A stretch of 64,000 bases of DNA from Streptomyces sp. CB02009 (GCF_001905825.1 NZ_LIVV01000009.1:62001-126000), one strand, 5' to 3'. Shown: positions 25,930 through 33,431, counted from the first letter of the stretch. A program made the numbers and translations. The notes: generated by a model from the letters alone, not told the origin.

Positions 25930-25968
25930 GGAAGGGCCCGCCCGGCACGAAGCCGGACGGGCCCTTCC
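25930..25968. terminator. bidirectional terminator between DUF4287 and Bax-inhibitor genes
   Basis: A stem of GGAAGGGCCCG and CCGGC on the left pairs with GCCGG and CGGGCCCTTCC on the right, around an ACGAA loop, with one unpaired base on each side. It lies between the stops of convergent genes and should serve both. Confidence 0.82.
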
Positions 25969-25985
25969 CCCCGAGTCGGGACGCG

Positions 25986-26888
25986 TCAGTCGTCGCCCTG
26001 CAGGATCGACAGCAGACGCAGCATCTCCAGGTAGATCCACACCAGGGTCATGGTGAGGCCGAAGGCGGCCAGCCAGGCCTCCTCGCGCGGGGCACCGTAG
26101 GTGATGCCGTCCTCGACCTGCTTGAAGTCGAGGGCGAGGAAGCAGGCACCCAGGATGATGCCGATGACACCGAAGAGGATGCCGAGGCCACCGCTGCGGA
26201 AGCCGAGGCCGTCACCGCCGGCGAACACGGCGAACAGCAGGTTGGTCACCATGAGGAGCATGAAGCCCATCGCGGCGGCCATCACGAAGCCGTAGAAGCG
26301 CCGGTTGACCCGGATCCAGCCCATCTTGTAGGCGACCAGCACGCCGGCGAAGACCGCCATCGTGCCGAGGACCGCCTGGATGACCACGCCGTCGGCGATG
26401 TACGTCGAGACGGCGGCCGAGATGACACCGAGGAAGACGCCCTCGAAGGCCGCGTAGCCCAGGATGAGCGCCGGCGACGGCTTGCGCTTGAAGGACTGCA
26501 CGAGCGACAGCACCAGGGCGACCAGGGCGGCGCCGATGGCGATGCCGTAGGACTTGCCCAGGTTGGCGGAGTCGACCGGCAGGAGCAGCCAGGACAGGAC
26601 GGCGGTGAGCACGACCGTACCGAGCGTCATGGCCGTGCGGCTCACGACGTCGTCGATCGTCATCACGTTGCCGCGGGCCTGCTGCGGGGCGCCGAGCTGC
26701 GTGTCCTGCGGGGCGTACGGGTTGGTGGCGTACGGGTTCGTCGCGCCCTCGGCGTACGGGTTGCCGGCGGCGTACGGGTTGGTCCCGACGGCGGGGCCCC
26801 CGGCCTGCGGCTGCTGGCCGTTGAAGCCCGCGGTGCCGTTGTCGCGGCTGAACCCCCGTCGCGAGAAGACCGGGTTGCTGCTCCTCAT
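25986..26888 (-). CDS. Bax inhibitor-1/YccA family membrane protein
   Basis: The 300-residue protein has an N-terminal Gly/Pro/Asn-rich cytoplasmic tail with four NPYA units (residues about 37-66) and then seven hydrophobic segments typical of the BI-1 family (GTVVLTAVLSWLLLPV, IAIGAALVALVLSLV, GVFLGVISAAVSTYI, VQ AVLGTMAVFAGVLVAYK, FYGFVMAAAMGFMLLMV, GILFGVIGIILGACFLALDF, AFGLTMTLVWIYLEMLRL). The Asp-Phe in ALDFKQVEDG is the conserved C-terminal loop. GGAGGAG precedes the ATG. Before the prophage arrived this gene lay just downstream of bldA. Confidence 0.9.
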   Translation of the reverse strand: MRSSNPVFSRRGFSRDNGTAGFNGQQPQAGGPAVGTNPYAAGNPYAEGATNPYATNPYAPQDTQLGAPQQARGNVMTIDDVVSRTAMTLGTVVLTAVLSWLLLPVDSANLGKSYGIAIGAALVALVLSLVQSFKRKPSPALILGYAAFEGVFLGVISAAVSTYIADGVVIQAVLGTMAVFAGVLVAYKMGWIRVNRRFYGFVMAAAMGFMLLMVTNLLFAVFAGGDGLGFRSGGLGILFGVIGIILGACFLALDFKQVEDGITYGAPREEAWLAAFGLTMTLVWIYLEMLRLLSILQGDD

Positions 26889-27085
26889 CTCACTCCTCCA
26901 TGGCGTGCCGCATGCGCGCGGCCTCGCGTCAAGAGTAATGCGTAGGCAAAAGAAACTCTCTAGTGCTCGGGGAGGATCTTTTCCCGTACGTTTTCGATCT
27001 TCGAGCGGGTCGTCGCGGGGTGCGAGGGGGGCCACTCGGTGAGTGAGGGGCTCCGCCGGGCCACAGGCGTGACACCTGGGGCCCG

Positions 27086-27112
27086 GGTGGTGCCCGGAAC
27101 CGGACTCGAACC
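27086..27112. repeat. attL core (copy of the bldA 3' end)
   Basis: These 27 bp equal 62370-62396 exactly and correspond to the acceptor 3' strand, CCA and most of the T-arm of bldA. Past 27112 the identity stops and no tRNA can be folded. The 401-bp gene-free stretch 26889-27289 otherwise holds the promoter side of the Bax-inhibitor gene and the palindrome at 27206-27239. Confidence 0.93.
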
Positions 27113-27205
27113 TGTTCCGAGAACCTATCTGACCTGCGGCGATGCGCTGACCTCTACGTTCTAACCCGTCCTCGCCCGTTCGCACCCGTCCGGGCCCGTC
27201 TGGAC

Positions 27206-27239
27206 TCTCCTCCGTGTTCCCGCGGGAACACGGAGGAGA
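27206..27239. repeat. 34-bp perfect palindrome, phage left end
   Basis: Each arm is 17 bp and exact, with no loop (centre between 27222 and 27223). The inner part is CCGTGTTCCCG head to head with its complement; the same 11-mer occurs twice in tandem near the right end (62290-62311). It may be a terminator for the repressor gene (stop at 27290) or an integrase/excisionase arm site, or both. Confidence 0.75.
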
Positions 27240-27289
27240 ACACCGCAGGTCGGGCACCACAAGCGGCCGCAAGGGCCAGATAGGGACGG

Positions 27290-27700
27290 TCAGGCTGTGC
27301 GTCGAGCTTCGGGCGGGATGCGATCGCCCAACCGGCGGAGGACTTCGGCCTGAACGCGCACGGGCAGGCCGTCCAGGATCGTGAGAATCGCGGCTGCCTG
27401 AGGGTCGAGCGGCTCCTCGGCCGGCACCGACGCCGGTGACGGCGGGGCAGTCTCAACGGTCGGCTCACCGCCGGCGGCCGCTGCCGCCACACTTCCCGCG
27501 GCCCAGCCGAGAGCGCGCTCCAGCTTCCGATACGTGACGGAACTGACGCGCACCCCCCTGCGGATCTTGGCCAGGGTCTCAATGGAAAAGCCACCGCGCT
27601 CCGCGACCTCGGTGAACTGCAGCGCATGCTCGGCAATGAAGCGCTCCACCGTGCCGCCGAGTGTTGCGAGCTCCTTGGCTCCGTACCCAGCCTCCGTCAT
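27290..27700 (-). CDS. HTH protein, probable phage repressor
   Basis: The 136-residue protein has a helix-turn-helix-like N-terminus (residues about 12-70; GGTVERFIAEHALQFTEVAERGGFSIETLAKIRRGVRVSSVTYRKLERALGW) followed by an Ala/Gly and Pro-rich linker and a C-terminal helical piece (AAAILTILDGLPVRVQAEVLRRLGDRI) that may dimerise. It is the only minus-strand gene at the left end, divergent from the XRE protein at 27895, as expected of a lysogeny repressor facing cro. Confidence 0.7.
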   Translation of the reverse strand: MTEAGYGAKELATLGGTVERFIAEHALQFTEVAERGGFSIETLAKIRRGVRVSSVTYRKLERALGWAAGSVAAAAAGGEPTVETAPPSPASVPAEEPLDPQAAAILTILDGLPVRVQAEVLRRLGDRIPPEARRTA

Positions 27701-27743
27701 GCGGCCAAGCTACAGCCAGACTCCAAAGTCCTCCAATGGCGTC

Positions 27744-27759
27744 CCGGCCACGTGGCCGG
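27744..27759. promoter_or_regulatory. 16-bp palindrome in the switch region
   Basis: CCGGCCACGTGGCCGG is a perfect palindrome 44 bp upstream of the repressor-like start. It is a candidate operator or, if transcribed, a short hairpin in the repressor leader. Confidence 0.5.
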
Positions 27760-27867
27760 ATTTCACGACACCACCGCGACTGGTTGACGCGATTCCGCAA
27801 CCTGGTGCCACGTTGGACCCCAGATTCGCCAACCTTGGACAAGGTCGCAACGATATGAGCTTGACCA

Positions 27868-27893
27868 ACTCCAACGTTGGAGTATGTTGGAGT
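27868..27893. promoter_or_regulatory. operator cluster of the lysogeny switch
   Basis: ACTCCAACGTTGGAGT (27868-27883) is a perfect palindrome, and its half GTTGGAGT is repeated 10 bp on at 27886-27893. The second half-site contains the ribosome site of the XRE gene that starts at 27895, so a bound repressor would cover the start of the early operon. Confidence 0.7.
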
Positions 27894-27894
27894 C

Positions 27895-28116
27895 ATGTTG
27901 AGCCTCCAGGTTGACGGCCGAAAGGTCCGCCGCCTCCGCGAGAAGCGTGGCAAGTCCGTTGTCGCTATCGCGGAGGCCGCGGGCTGCACGAAGTGGGCGA
28001 TCTACAACGTGGAACGCGGGCGGAACCAGCCCTCGGCCCGGCTGTACGCCGCCCTCAAGAGCGAGCTGCGAGCGACGGACAGGGACCTCTCGATGAAGAA
28101 GAGGACCGGCCGATGA
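27895..28116 (+). CDS. small XRE/Cro-type HTH protein
   Basis: The 73-residue protein (GRKVRRLREKRGKSVVAIAEAAGCTKWAIYNVERGRNQPSARLYAALKSEL) is almost only a Cro/C1-type helix-turn-helix. It is the first rightward gene, divergent from the larger HTH protein, and is the natural candidate for the Cro-like early regulator. ATG 27895 follows GGAG; upstream in-frame codons fall inside the operator palindrome. Its stop overlaps the next start as ATGA. Confidence 0.82.
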   Translation: MLSLQVDGRKVRRLREKRGKSVVAIAEAAGCTKWAIYNVERGRNQPSARLYAALKSELRATDRDLSMKKRTGR

Positions 28117-28355
28117 GCTTCCCCCGGAACTACAGGGTCCCCGAGGCGGCCGAGCTCCTCGGCTGCGCGGAGCGGTACCTCACAGACAACCTGGCTCGGC
28201 TGCCCCACCAGAAGATCGGCGCCGCCGTCGTCTTCGACGATGCGGACCTGACCGAGATCAAGGAACTGCACCGGCGTCGGCCTCGCGCCGCCGCCGCCGA
28301 CGCAGCGCCCCGGTCCCTCGCGCAGATCCGCCCCAAGGGCGCGCGCGCTTCCTGA
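28113..28355 (+). CDS. excisionase-like HTH_17 protein
   Basis: The 80-residue protein begins NYRVPEAAELLGCAERYLTDNLARLPHQKIGAAVVFDDADLTEIKELHRRRP, a winged helix of the MerR/excisionase type, with a basic Ala-rich tail. In actinophages such proteins serve as Xis or as early regulators; being second in the early operon and far from the integrase it could be either. Translation is coupled to the XRE gene. Confidence 0.7.
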   Translation: MSFPRNYRVPEAAELLGCAERYLTDNLARLPHQKIGAAVVFDDADLTEIKELHRRRPRAAAADAAPRSLAQIRPKGARAS

Positions 28356-28431
28356 TCCACCGGGGTCGTCCGAGGCCGGGCCATGGCCTCGGCGCCCCGT
28401 CTTCGGCACCTCAACCACGAATCGAGGAACC

Positions 28432-28662
28432 GTGGCACACCGTACCCAACTCCCGCCCGAGACCGAACCCTCCCGCCTCGTCCAGGCCGCCGACGGCTCG
28501 CGCTGGCTCACCGCCGGCCGGAACGCCGCCGGTGAGCAGCTCTACGTCCCGGAGGCCGTCGACGTCGACACGTGCCCGATGTGGGTGCGTGCGGAGGAGA
28601 CCGGGCTCGTCGAGGCCACCGGCGGCCCGCTCACGGCCGTGGACGAGGAGGCCGCCGCGTGA
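28432..28662 (+). CDS. hypothetical phage protein, 76 aa
   Basis: The protein (SRLVQAADGSRWLTAGRNAAGEQLYVPEAVDVDTCPMWVRAEETGLVEATGGPL) is predicted as beta-rich and acidic. I do not recognise the family. It begins with GTG after GAGGAACC and its stop overlaps the next small gene as GTGA, which supports translation. Confidence 0.6.
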   Translation: MAHRTQLPPETEPSRLVQAADGSRWLTAGRNAAGEQLYVPEAVDVDTCPMWVRAEETGLVEATGGPLTAVDEEAAA

Positions 28663-28769
28663 TCGCCGCCGCCGCAGCCCTCGTCTGGGTCCTCGGCGTC
28701 CTCGCCGTCCGGGCCGCCCTCACCGCCGATGTCCGCCGCTCAGCGAAGCCGAAGGGGAAGCACCGGTGA
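28659..28769 (+). CDS. tiny single-span membrane protein, 36 aa
   Basis: The 36-codon frame (VIAAAAALVWVLGVLAVRAALTADV then RRSAKPKGKHR) gives one hydrophobic helix and a basic tail. It overlaps both neighbours as GTGA (28659 and 28766), a pattern of coupled phage early genes. Function unknown. Confidence 0.55.
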   Translation: MIAAAAALVWVLGVLAVRAALTADVRRSAKPKGKHR

Positions 28770-29281
28770 CGAACCTCATCACGCCCGAGCGACTCGCCGA
28801 GATCCTCGCGGGCCAGAACACGTACCGCACCATCGGCCAGTTGGACCGGGACATCCGGGACCTCCTGGCCGAGCGCGAGCAGCTGCTCGCCGACGCGGCG
28901 ACCCGAGGGAAGGACACGGGTAACGCCCGCGGGTCCACCCACGCAGCCGCACCGCACCGCGCCACCCGGGCCGAGGTCCGGTTCACCGCGTACGGACTGG
29001 TTCCGCTGATCGGTCCGGTCGTGGAGGACCTGGAGCCGGACTACTACGGGCACGTCTACCGCCAGCTCGGCGGCTGGCTCCCCGACACCTGGAGCGGCGA
29101 GCACCTGCGCGGAACCGAGCGCATGGAGTTCGCGCACGTGCCGGGCCTGGTGATGCCGGCCGACATCAACGTTCAGGTCCAGACGCGGGCGTCTCGCGAC
29201 GGCTCGCGCTACATGACCGTCCAGTGGCGCCGCGAGCGCCCGACCACCACCCGCCGCACTGAGATGGAGCTGCACGGATGA
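28766..29281 (+). CDS. hypothetical phage early protein, 171 aa
   Basis: The N-terminus is a charged helix that may coil (ERLAEILAGQNTYRTIGQLDRDIRDLLAEREQLLADA, about 7-45). The remainder is beta-rich (EVRFTAYGLVPLIGPVVEDLEPDYYGHVYRQLGGWLPDTW). I do not recognise it. It is coupled by GTGA upstream and ATGA downstream. Confidence 0.6.
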   Translation: MTNLITPERLAEILAGQNTYRTIGQLDRDIRDLLAEREQLLADAATRGKDTGNARGSTHAAAPHRATRAEVRFTAYGLVPLIGPVVEDLEPDYYGHVYRQLGGWLPDTWSGEHLRGTERMEFAHVPGLVMPADINVQVQTRASRDGSRYMTVQWRRERPTTTRRTEMELHG

Positions 29282-29715
29282 CCGGCCCCGAGCACTACCA
29301 CGAGGCCGAGCGCCTCCTGCAGGACCTGACCCGCATGGCTGGAGGAACCGGCGGTGGGGTGCGCGAGGCCATCCTCGCCGAGGCGCAGGTCCACGCCACG
29401 CTCGCCCTCGTCGCCGTCGAGTCGGTGTCCGCCGTGCCCGCCGGTGCCGTCACGGTCTACCGGGCCGCGTACGAGCACTCGCCGTTCCCGGTCGGCCTGT
29501 ACGTCACCCCCGAGGCCGCCCGGGCGCACTGTGAGGACCTCGTCAGCGACGAGCACCCGGCGGCCGTCGCCCTGTTCTTCGAGTGGGCGGTCGACGAGGA
29601 CGAGCCCGAGGTGTGCGAGCTGGACGTGCGGATCGGCGACCAGCGGACGTCCACCGGCTACACCGTCACGGCCGTCGTCGCCGAGGCCTCCTACGACCCG
29701 GAGGCCGACGCGTGA
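29278..29715 (+). CDS. hypothetical phage early protein, 145 aa
   Basis: The protein (EHYHEAERLLQDLTRMAGG... then VTVYRAAYEHSPFPVGLYVTPEAARAHCEDLVSDEHPAAVALFFEWAVDEDEPEVCELDVRIGDQRTSTGYTVTAVVAEASYD) is a small alpha/beta protein. The second part looks like those actinophage proteins that mention distance from a clinic-like 'Y...FPVGLYVTPEAA' motif, of unknown role. ATGA coupling upstream, TGATG downstream. Confidence 0.6.
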   Translation: MTGPEHYHEAERLLQDLTRMAGGTGGGVREAILAEAQVHATLALVAVESVSAVPAGAVTVYRAAYEHSPFPVGLYVTPEAARAHCEDLVSDEHPAAVALFFEWAVDEDEPEVCELDVRIGDQRTSTGYTVTAVVAEASYDPEADA

Positions 29716-30335
29716 TGCAAGCCCCCGCCCTCACCCTCCCGCAGGTCTCCGTCGCCTGTCCGGCCTGCGGGTCGGCCGCCGGACGGCTGTGCACCAGCCA
29801 CGAAGGGAGCCGCTACCGCCGTAACGACGTCCACCGTGAGCGCCGCGCCGCCTGGGCCGCGCTGCAGACGTCGAGGGCGAAAGCCCGCGCCGCCCACGTG
29901 GCCGGAGCGGCCGCGCCGATCGTCGTCGAGACGCCCGTCGAGGCGCCGCCCGTCGACACGATCGAGCACGGCACGCCCCGCGGCTACAACCAGCACCGCA
30001 CCCGCAAGGTTCCGTTCTGCCAGCCGTGCCGTGACGCGCTCAACGCGCAGAACCGCGCCCGCCGGGCCGAACGCGCGGGGGCCTCGGCGGCGCAGCAGAC
30101 GTGGAACCGCGGCCACGTCGGTACGCCGACGGCTCCGGCCCCGGTGCCGACCGGTCGGGACTGCCCGGTCTCGGGGTGCGGCGAGCTCGCCACCGCCCCG
30201 CGGCCGAGGGCCCGCATGGTCCGCGTCTCCTGGCCCGACTCCCGTGAGCCCGGCCGCTGGTACTGCCCCGGCGCCTGCCAGGCGTACGGGCTGGCGCTGG
30301 CCGAGATCCGGGCGATCGGAGGCCGCGATGCGTGA
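29715..30335 (+). CDS. zinc-ribbon phage protein, 206 aa
   Basis: Three Cys clusters are visible: CPACGSAAGRLC near the N-terminus, a middle EHGTPRGYNQHRTRKVPFCQPCRDALNAQNRARRA, and CPVSGCGELA followed by WYCPGACQAYG. The middle motif is common in short proteins of Streptomyces phages. Probably a metal-binding nucleic-acid protein; no enzyme motif. ATG 29715 overlaps the previous stop (TGATG). Confidence 0.6.
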   Translation: MQAPALTLPQVSVACPACGSAAGRLCTSHEGSRYRRNDVHRERRAAWAALQTSRAKARAAHVAGAAAPIVVETPVEAPPVDTIEHGTPRGYNQHRTRKVPFCQPCRDALNAQNRARRAERAGASAAQQTWNRGHVGTPTAPAPVPTGRDCPVSGCGELATAPRPRARMVRVSWPDSREPGRWYCPGACQAYGLALAEIRAIGGRDA

Positions 30336-30612
30336 CGCGCTCCCCCTGGCCGTCCTCGTGCTGCTGCTCCTGGGCGCGGCAACCGCCGCCGTCGGCGTCG
30401 GATGCCTCACGGTGGCCAGTGCCCGGGCCCTGCACCGGCTCTTCTTCCCTCGCCCCCGGGTACGGCTGCACCGCGTAGTCCCGACCCCCCGCCGGTACGT
30501 GTGGGTGGCCTGCGACACCCCGCGCTGCGGGCACCTGCAGACGCCGCACTACCCGGCCGGTCCCGGCCAGGTGCAGTGCAACCACTGCAGCGCGATCCGC
30601 CCCCGGCCATGA
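30328..30612 (+). CDS. membrane-anchored zinc-ribbon protein, 94 aa
   Basis: A strong N-terminal membrane helix (LPLAVLVLLLLGAATAAVGVGCLTVA) is followed by a basic stretch and a C-terminal CDTPRCGH...VQCNHC zinc ribbon. It overlaps the upstream gene by 8 bp and the downstream gene as ATGA. Function unknown. Confidence 0.55.
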   Translation: MRDALPLAVLVLLLLGAATAAVGVGCLTVASARALHRLFFPRPRVRLHRVVPTPRRYVWVACDTPRCGHLQTPHYPAGPGQVQCNHCSAIRPRP

Positions 30613-30815
30613 CCCGCCGCCCGTTCCGGCCGTGTGAGCTCCCCGGCCCGCACGGCCTCGGCCGGCCCCGCCTGTACGTCACCGGCTGGCGCTGCGACCG
30701 CCACACCCCCGCCGCCCTCGCCGGACGCCCCGAGTCCCCACCCGGGCCCGGCTGGCCACCCGGCAACTACCTCAACGCCCGCACCGACGAACCACAGCCG
30801 CACCCCCAGGAGTAG
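30609..30815 (+). CDS. hypothetical phage protein, 68 aa
   Basis: This Pro/Arg-rich protein (RPFRPCELPGPHGLGRPRLYVTGWRCDRHTP...GWPPGNYLNARTDE) has two Cys and a His that may bind metal. ATGA overlap upstream. Function unknown. Confidence 0.5.
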   Translation: MTRRPFRPCELPGPHGLGRPRLYVTGWRCDRHTPAALAGRPESPPGPGWPPGNYLNARTDEPQPHPQE

Positions 30816-30818
30816 CCC

Positions 30819-31226
30819 GTGAGCATCCCGACCCCTGCCGACGTCATGCGCCGTGCGCAGCACCCACTCATCGCGCCCGGCCTCCACAACCCGACCGTCG
30901 ACGAGCCGTACCGGGCTCTGTGGGAGCGCGGGATCACCGGCTCCGAGCTGCTGAGCCAGACCACGCTCGTCGCCCTGGCGCTGGCCACGCATGCCGAGTG
31001 GGCCACCGGCCGGATCCCCGAGGAGGCACAGCCGCGCCTGGGCCGCCTCGTCGACTGCACCGCGCTGCCCTCCTGGCAGGTGTGCAGCTCCCTGGCCTTC
31101 CTTGAGGCGCGCGGCTGGATCGTCCGGGACGACCGGCGCCGCCGCTGGAGCGTCGCGTCCGTACAGCTCGCCATCCCCGGCCCGATCATGCGCCGCCTCA
31201 AGAAGGCCTCCCGCACCGCCTCCTGA
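30819..31226 (+). CDS. winged-helix-like phage protein, 135 aa
   Basis: The helical protein (GITGSELLSQTTLVALALATHAEWATGRIPEEAQPRLGRLVDCTALPSWQVCSSLAFLEARGWIVRDDRRRRWSVASV) ends like a winged helix with the wing RDDRRRRWSV. It lies just before the replication initiator and may assist it (a helicase-loader analogue of lambda P is conceivable but there is no motif). AGGAG precedes the GTG. Confidence 0.55.
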   Translation: MSIPTPADVMRRAQHPLIAPGLHNPTVDEPYRALWERGITGSELLSQTTLVALALATHAEWATGRIPEEAQPRLGRLVDCTALPSWQVCSSLAFLEARGWIVRDDRRRRWSVASVQLAIPGPIMRRLKKASRTAS

Positions 31227-31294
31227 GGGCTCCGGCCGGGGCTCCGCGCCCCGGCCCAGCCCTGCCACACCCGCACCAACCTGAGAGGCACCCC

Positions 31295-32407
31295 GTGGAC
31301 GACGAGCAGCAGCGCAGGCCGAGCGGCAACAGCGTCGCGCACGCCTTCGGCAACGCGCTCGCCCGACAGTGGGCCGCACAGCTGCCCCGCCCCCTCACCG
31401 GAGGGTTCCTCACCACCCTGTACGCGGTGCGCCAACTCGCCTCCGCCGACGGCCGCCTGCGCTACGAGCGGGACGGCGCCGCCATCACCCTCGCCCAGAT
31501 CTCCGCCGCGTCCCGCTGCGATCTCAAGGACACCCGCACCTACCTCGCCGCGGCCGTCGCCGCCGGCGTCCTGGCCATCGTCGAGGACGGCCACGGCCAG
31601 GGCCGCACCCGGGGGCGCGCCGTGATGTACGCGCTGCTGCTGTGCCCCACGCCGGACTGGGAGCGCGCCGCCGGCCTCGTGTGGATCGCGCAGCAGGAGA
31701 AGAAGGAGAAGCGTGCGGCCGCCGCCGCCCGCAAGGCCGCCCGGGCGGACGGAGGGTCGGGGGACAGTGCCCCTACCCCCGACACCGACACCTCGGGGGA
31801 CTGTCCCCCTACCTCTCAGGCGCCTACCTCGGGGGACTGTCCCCCTACCTCTCAGGCGCCTACCTCGGGGGACTGTCCCCCTAGGTCCGGCGAGGAGGGG
31901 TGGGGGGACAGTGCCCCTACCCAGGTAGGGGGACAGTCCCCCGAGGAGGTAGGGGCACAGTCCCCCCACCACCCAGGAAGTACCCATGTACTACCCCATG
32001 AGATGGCTGGGGTTGTACCTCAGCTACAGGACGTGCGCGGGCCCGCGAGCGAGACGAAGATCCCGCAGCAGCCCGAGAAGCACCGCCGCTGCGCGGGCGG
32101 CTGCGGCCAGCCCGTCATCCGGTCCGACCGGATGGTGTGCACCGGATGCGAGCGCCGCGCACAACAGGCCCGCGAGCAGCCCTCCGTGCCCGTGCAAGGC
32201 GCGTTCATGATCTCGCTGCCCTCCGGGACCCCTCCGGCCCCCCGCAGCGCCCCACGGGCCGCTCAGGGCTCCTGGCCCCAGGTCGACCCGTTCGCGCCGC
32301 TGCGGACCTGCGAGTGCGGCCGCGCCTACCGCGCCACCACCCCCGGCGGTGGCTGCCCCGACTGCCTCGACGCCGCCGACCGCGAGCACACCGCCGGCAC
32401 CGGCTGA
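31295..32407 (+). CDS. phage replication initiator (O-like) with internal origin
   Basis: The 370-residue protein has an N-terminal winged-helix-like domain (about 15-115; GGFLTTLYAVRQLASADGRLRYERDGAAITLAQISAASRCDLKDTRTYLAAAVAAGVLAIVED), a Lys/Ala helix, a repetitive middle (TSGDCPPTSQAP units, about 155-225) coded by seven iterons, and a C-terminal part with two Cys clusters (CAGGCGQP...CTGC and CECGRA...CPDC). The layout parallels lambda O, which binds iterons inside its own gene. No helicase, primase or polymerase gene is recognisable in the prophage. Confidence 0.7.
   Translation: MDDEQQRRPSGNSVAHAFGNALARQWAAQLPRPLTGGFLTTLYAVRQLASADGRLRYERDGAAITLAQISAASRCDLKDTRTYLAAAVAAGVLAIVEDGHGQGRTRGRAVMYALLLCPTPDWERAAGLVWIAQQEKKEKRAAAAARKAARADGGSGDSAPTPDTDTSGDCPPTSQAPTSGDCPPTSQAPTSGDCPPRSGEEGWGDSAPTQVGGQSPEEVGAQSPHHPGSTHVLPHEMAGVVPQLQDVRGPASETKIPQQPEKHRRCAGGCGQPVIRSDRMVCTGCERRAQQAREQPSVPVQGAFMISLPSGTPPAPRSAPRAAQGSWPQVDPFAPLRTCECGRAYRATTPGGGCPDCLDAADREHTAGTG
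31759..31966. other. candidate replication origin: seven dyad iterons
   Basis: Seven 15-bp sites of consensus GGGGGACWGTCCCCC start at 31759, 31795, 31831, 31867, 31903, 31928 and 31952. The first five have an exact 36-bp period. Sites 2, 3, 4 and 6 are perfect dyads; sites 1, 5 and 7 each differ at one base. Just after the array (about 31975-32035) the sequence is near half A+T, far above its surroundings, as for an unwinding element. Confidence 0.75.
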
Positions 32408-32447
32408 CCCGCTGCTCCCCGCCCGACTCACGACCCTGGAGACCTCG

Positions 32448-32759
32448 ATGTCCACGCCTCACGGCTCGACGCCGTGCCCCAGCTGCAGCCAGCCCATCCG
32501 ATGGGCCACCACCGCCGCCACCGGCGCCCGCCAGGCCATCAACCCCGCCACCGACCCCAAGGGCAACCTCGGCGCCTACACCGACGGCACCGGCCGCCTC
32601 CGCGTCCGCGTCCTCACCGCCGAGCGCCCCTCCCTCGAGGGAGCCGAGTGGCGCGCCATGCCCCATCACGCCACCTGCCCCCGCCCCAAGCCCCGCCGCA
32701 GCATCCCCCGGCAGCGCAACGGCGTACGCCCCGCCCCGTGGCAGAGGTGGGCACGGTGA
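32448..32759 (+). CDS. small zinc-finger-like phage protein, 103 aa
   Basis: The protein has an N-terminal CPSCSQPIRW motif, then NPATDPKGNLGAYTDGTGRLRVRVL and a C-terminal HHATCPRPKPRRSIPRQRNG. The pattern Cys-x2-Cys ... His-x3-Cys suggests one zinc site with a basic tail, so nucleic acid binding is likely. GGAG lies 7 nt before the ATG. Its stop overlaps the next start as GTGA. Confidence 0.6.
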   Translation: MSTPHGSTPCPSCSQPIRWATTAATGARQAINPATDPKGNLGAYTDGTGRLRVRVLTAERPSLEGAEWRAMPHHATCPRPKPRRSIPRQRNGVRPAPWQRWAR

Positions 32760-33421
32760 CCGCCCAGCAACCTCCCCGCGTCCCGGCCGCCGTGGCCGCC
32801 GTCGTCGCCACCCAGGCCCTCACCCGCCTCGGCCACCGCATCACCACCGAGGAGGCCAGCATCCTGGGGCGCGCCACCGTCGAGGCCCTGGCCGCCGACG
32901 GCTGGACCATCGCCCCCACGCCCGCCGGCGTACGCCGCCTCTCGCAGGTGTCCCCGGCCCTGTGGGAACACGATCTGCCCGTCCTGGCCGGCCTCGCCCG
33001 CGGCCGCACCGCCCGGGAGATCGCCACCGAGATGGACACCCCCGAGCCCACCGTCCGCCAGCGCATCGCCCGCCTCCTGGGGCGCACTGGCGCCGCGAAC
33101 TCCGCCGAACTGCTTGCCATCGCATACCAGTCCGGATGGATGGCCGCCCTGGCCCCCGAGCCCCGCGGGCCCATCACGCTTACACAGCAGCAGCTGCAGA
33201 TCCTCGCCCTCATCGCCGACGGCCTCGACAACACGGCCATCGCCGACGTCCTCGGCATGCCGCTCAACACCGCCATCGGCCACATGCGCCGCGTGTACGC
33301 CGCCCTGGACGCCACCCGCCCGGGTCAGCGCAACCACTCCTCCCGCTGCCTCGCCGTCGCCCTCGCCTACCAGCACGGGCTCCTCCCCTTCCCCGCCCGC
33401 CCCGCCACGCCCGCCGCCTAG
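32756..33421 (+). CDS. regulator with two LuxR-type HTH segments
   Basis: The 221-residue protein has two helix-turn-helix segments: DLPVLAGLARGRTAREIATEMDTPEPTVRQRIARLLGRTGAANSAELLAIAYQSGW (about 78-133) and ITLTQQQLQILALIADGLDNTAIADVLGMPLNTAIGHMRRVYAALDA (about 141-187). Both resemble the GerE/LuxR fold. A protein with duplicated DNA-binding segments before the structural genes may be the late-gene activator. It is followed by a WhiB gene. Confidence 0.72.
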   Translation: MTAQQPPRVPAAVAAVVATQALTRLGHRITTEEASILGRATVEALAADGWTIAPTPAGVRRLSQVSPALWEHDLPVLAGLARGRTAREIATEMDTPEPTVRQRIARLLGRTGAANSAELLAIAYQSGWMAALAPEPRGPITLTQQQLQILALIADGLDNTAIADVLGMPLNTAIGHMRRVYAALDATRPGQRNHSSRCLAVALAYQHGLLPFPARPATPAA

Positions 33422-33431
33422 GAGCGCCCGC

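Noticed and set aside
1..27085. An antibiotic biosynthesis cluster
   Set aside because: Apart from surface-glycan genes and primary metabolism there are no synthases, tailoring sets or resistance genes in clusters.
27086..27170. A second tRNA at the left prophage end
   Set aside because: Only the 27-bp core matches tRNA-Leu. The following sequence gives no anticodon or D-arm pairing, so it is an attachment-site remnant.
31759..31966. CRISPR array or plain slippage repeat
   Set aside because: The units are 15-bp dyads in a coding region, with near-identical spacers in the first part; there are no cas genes. Iterons explain the dyad symmetry better.
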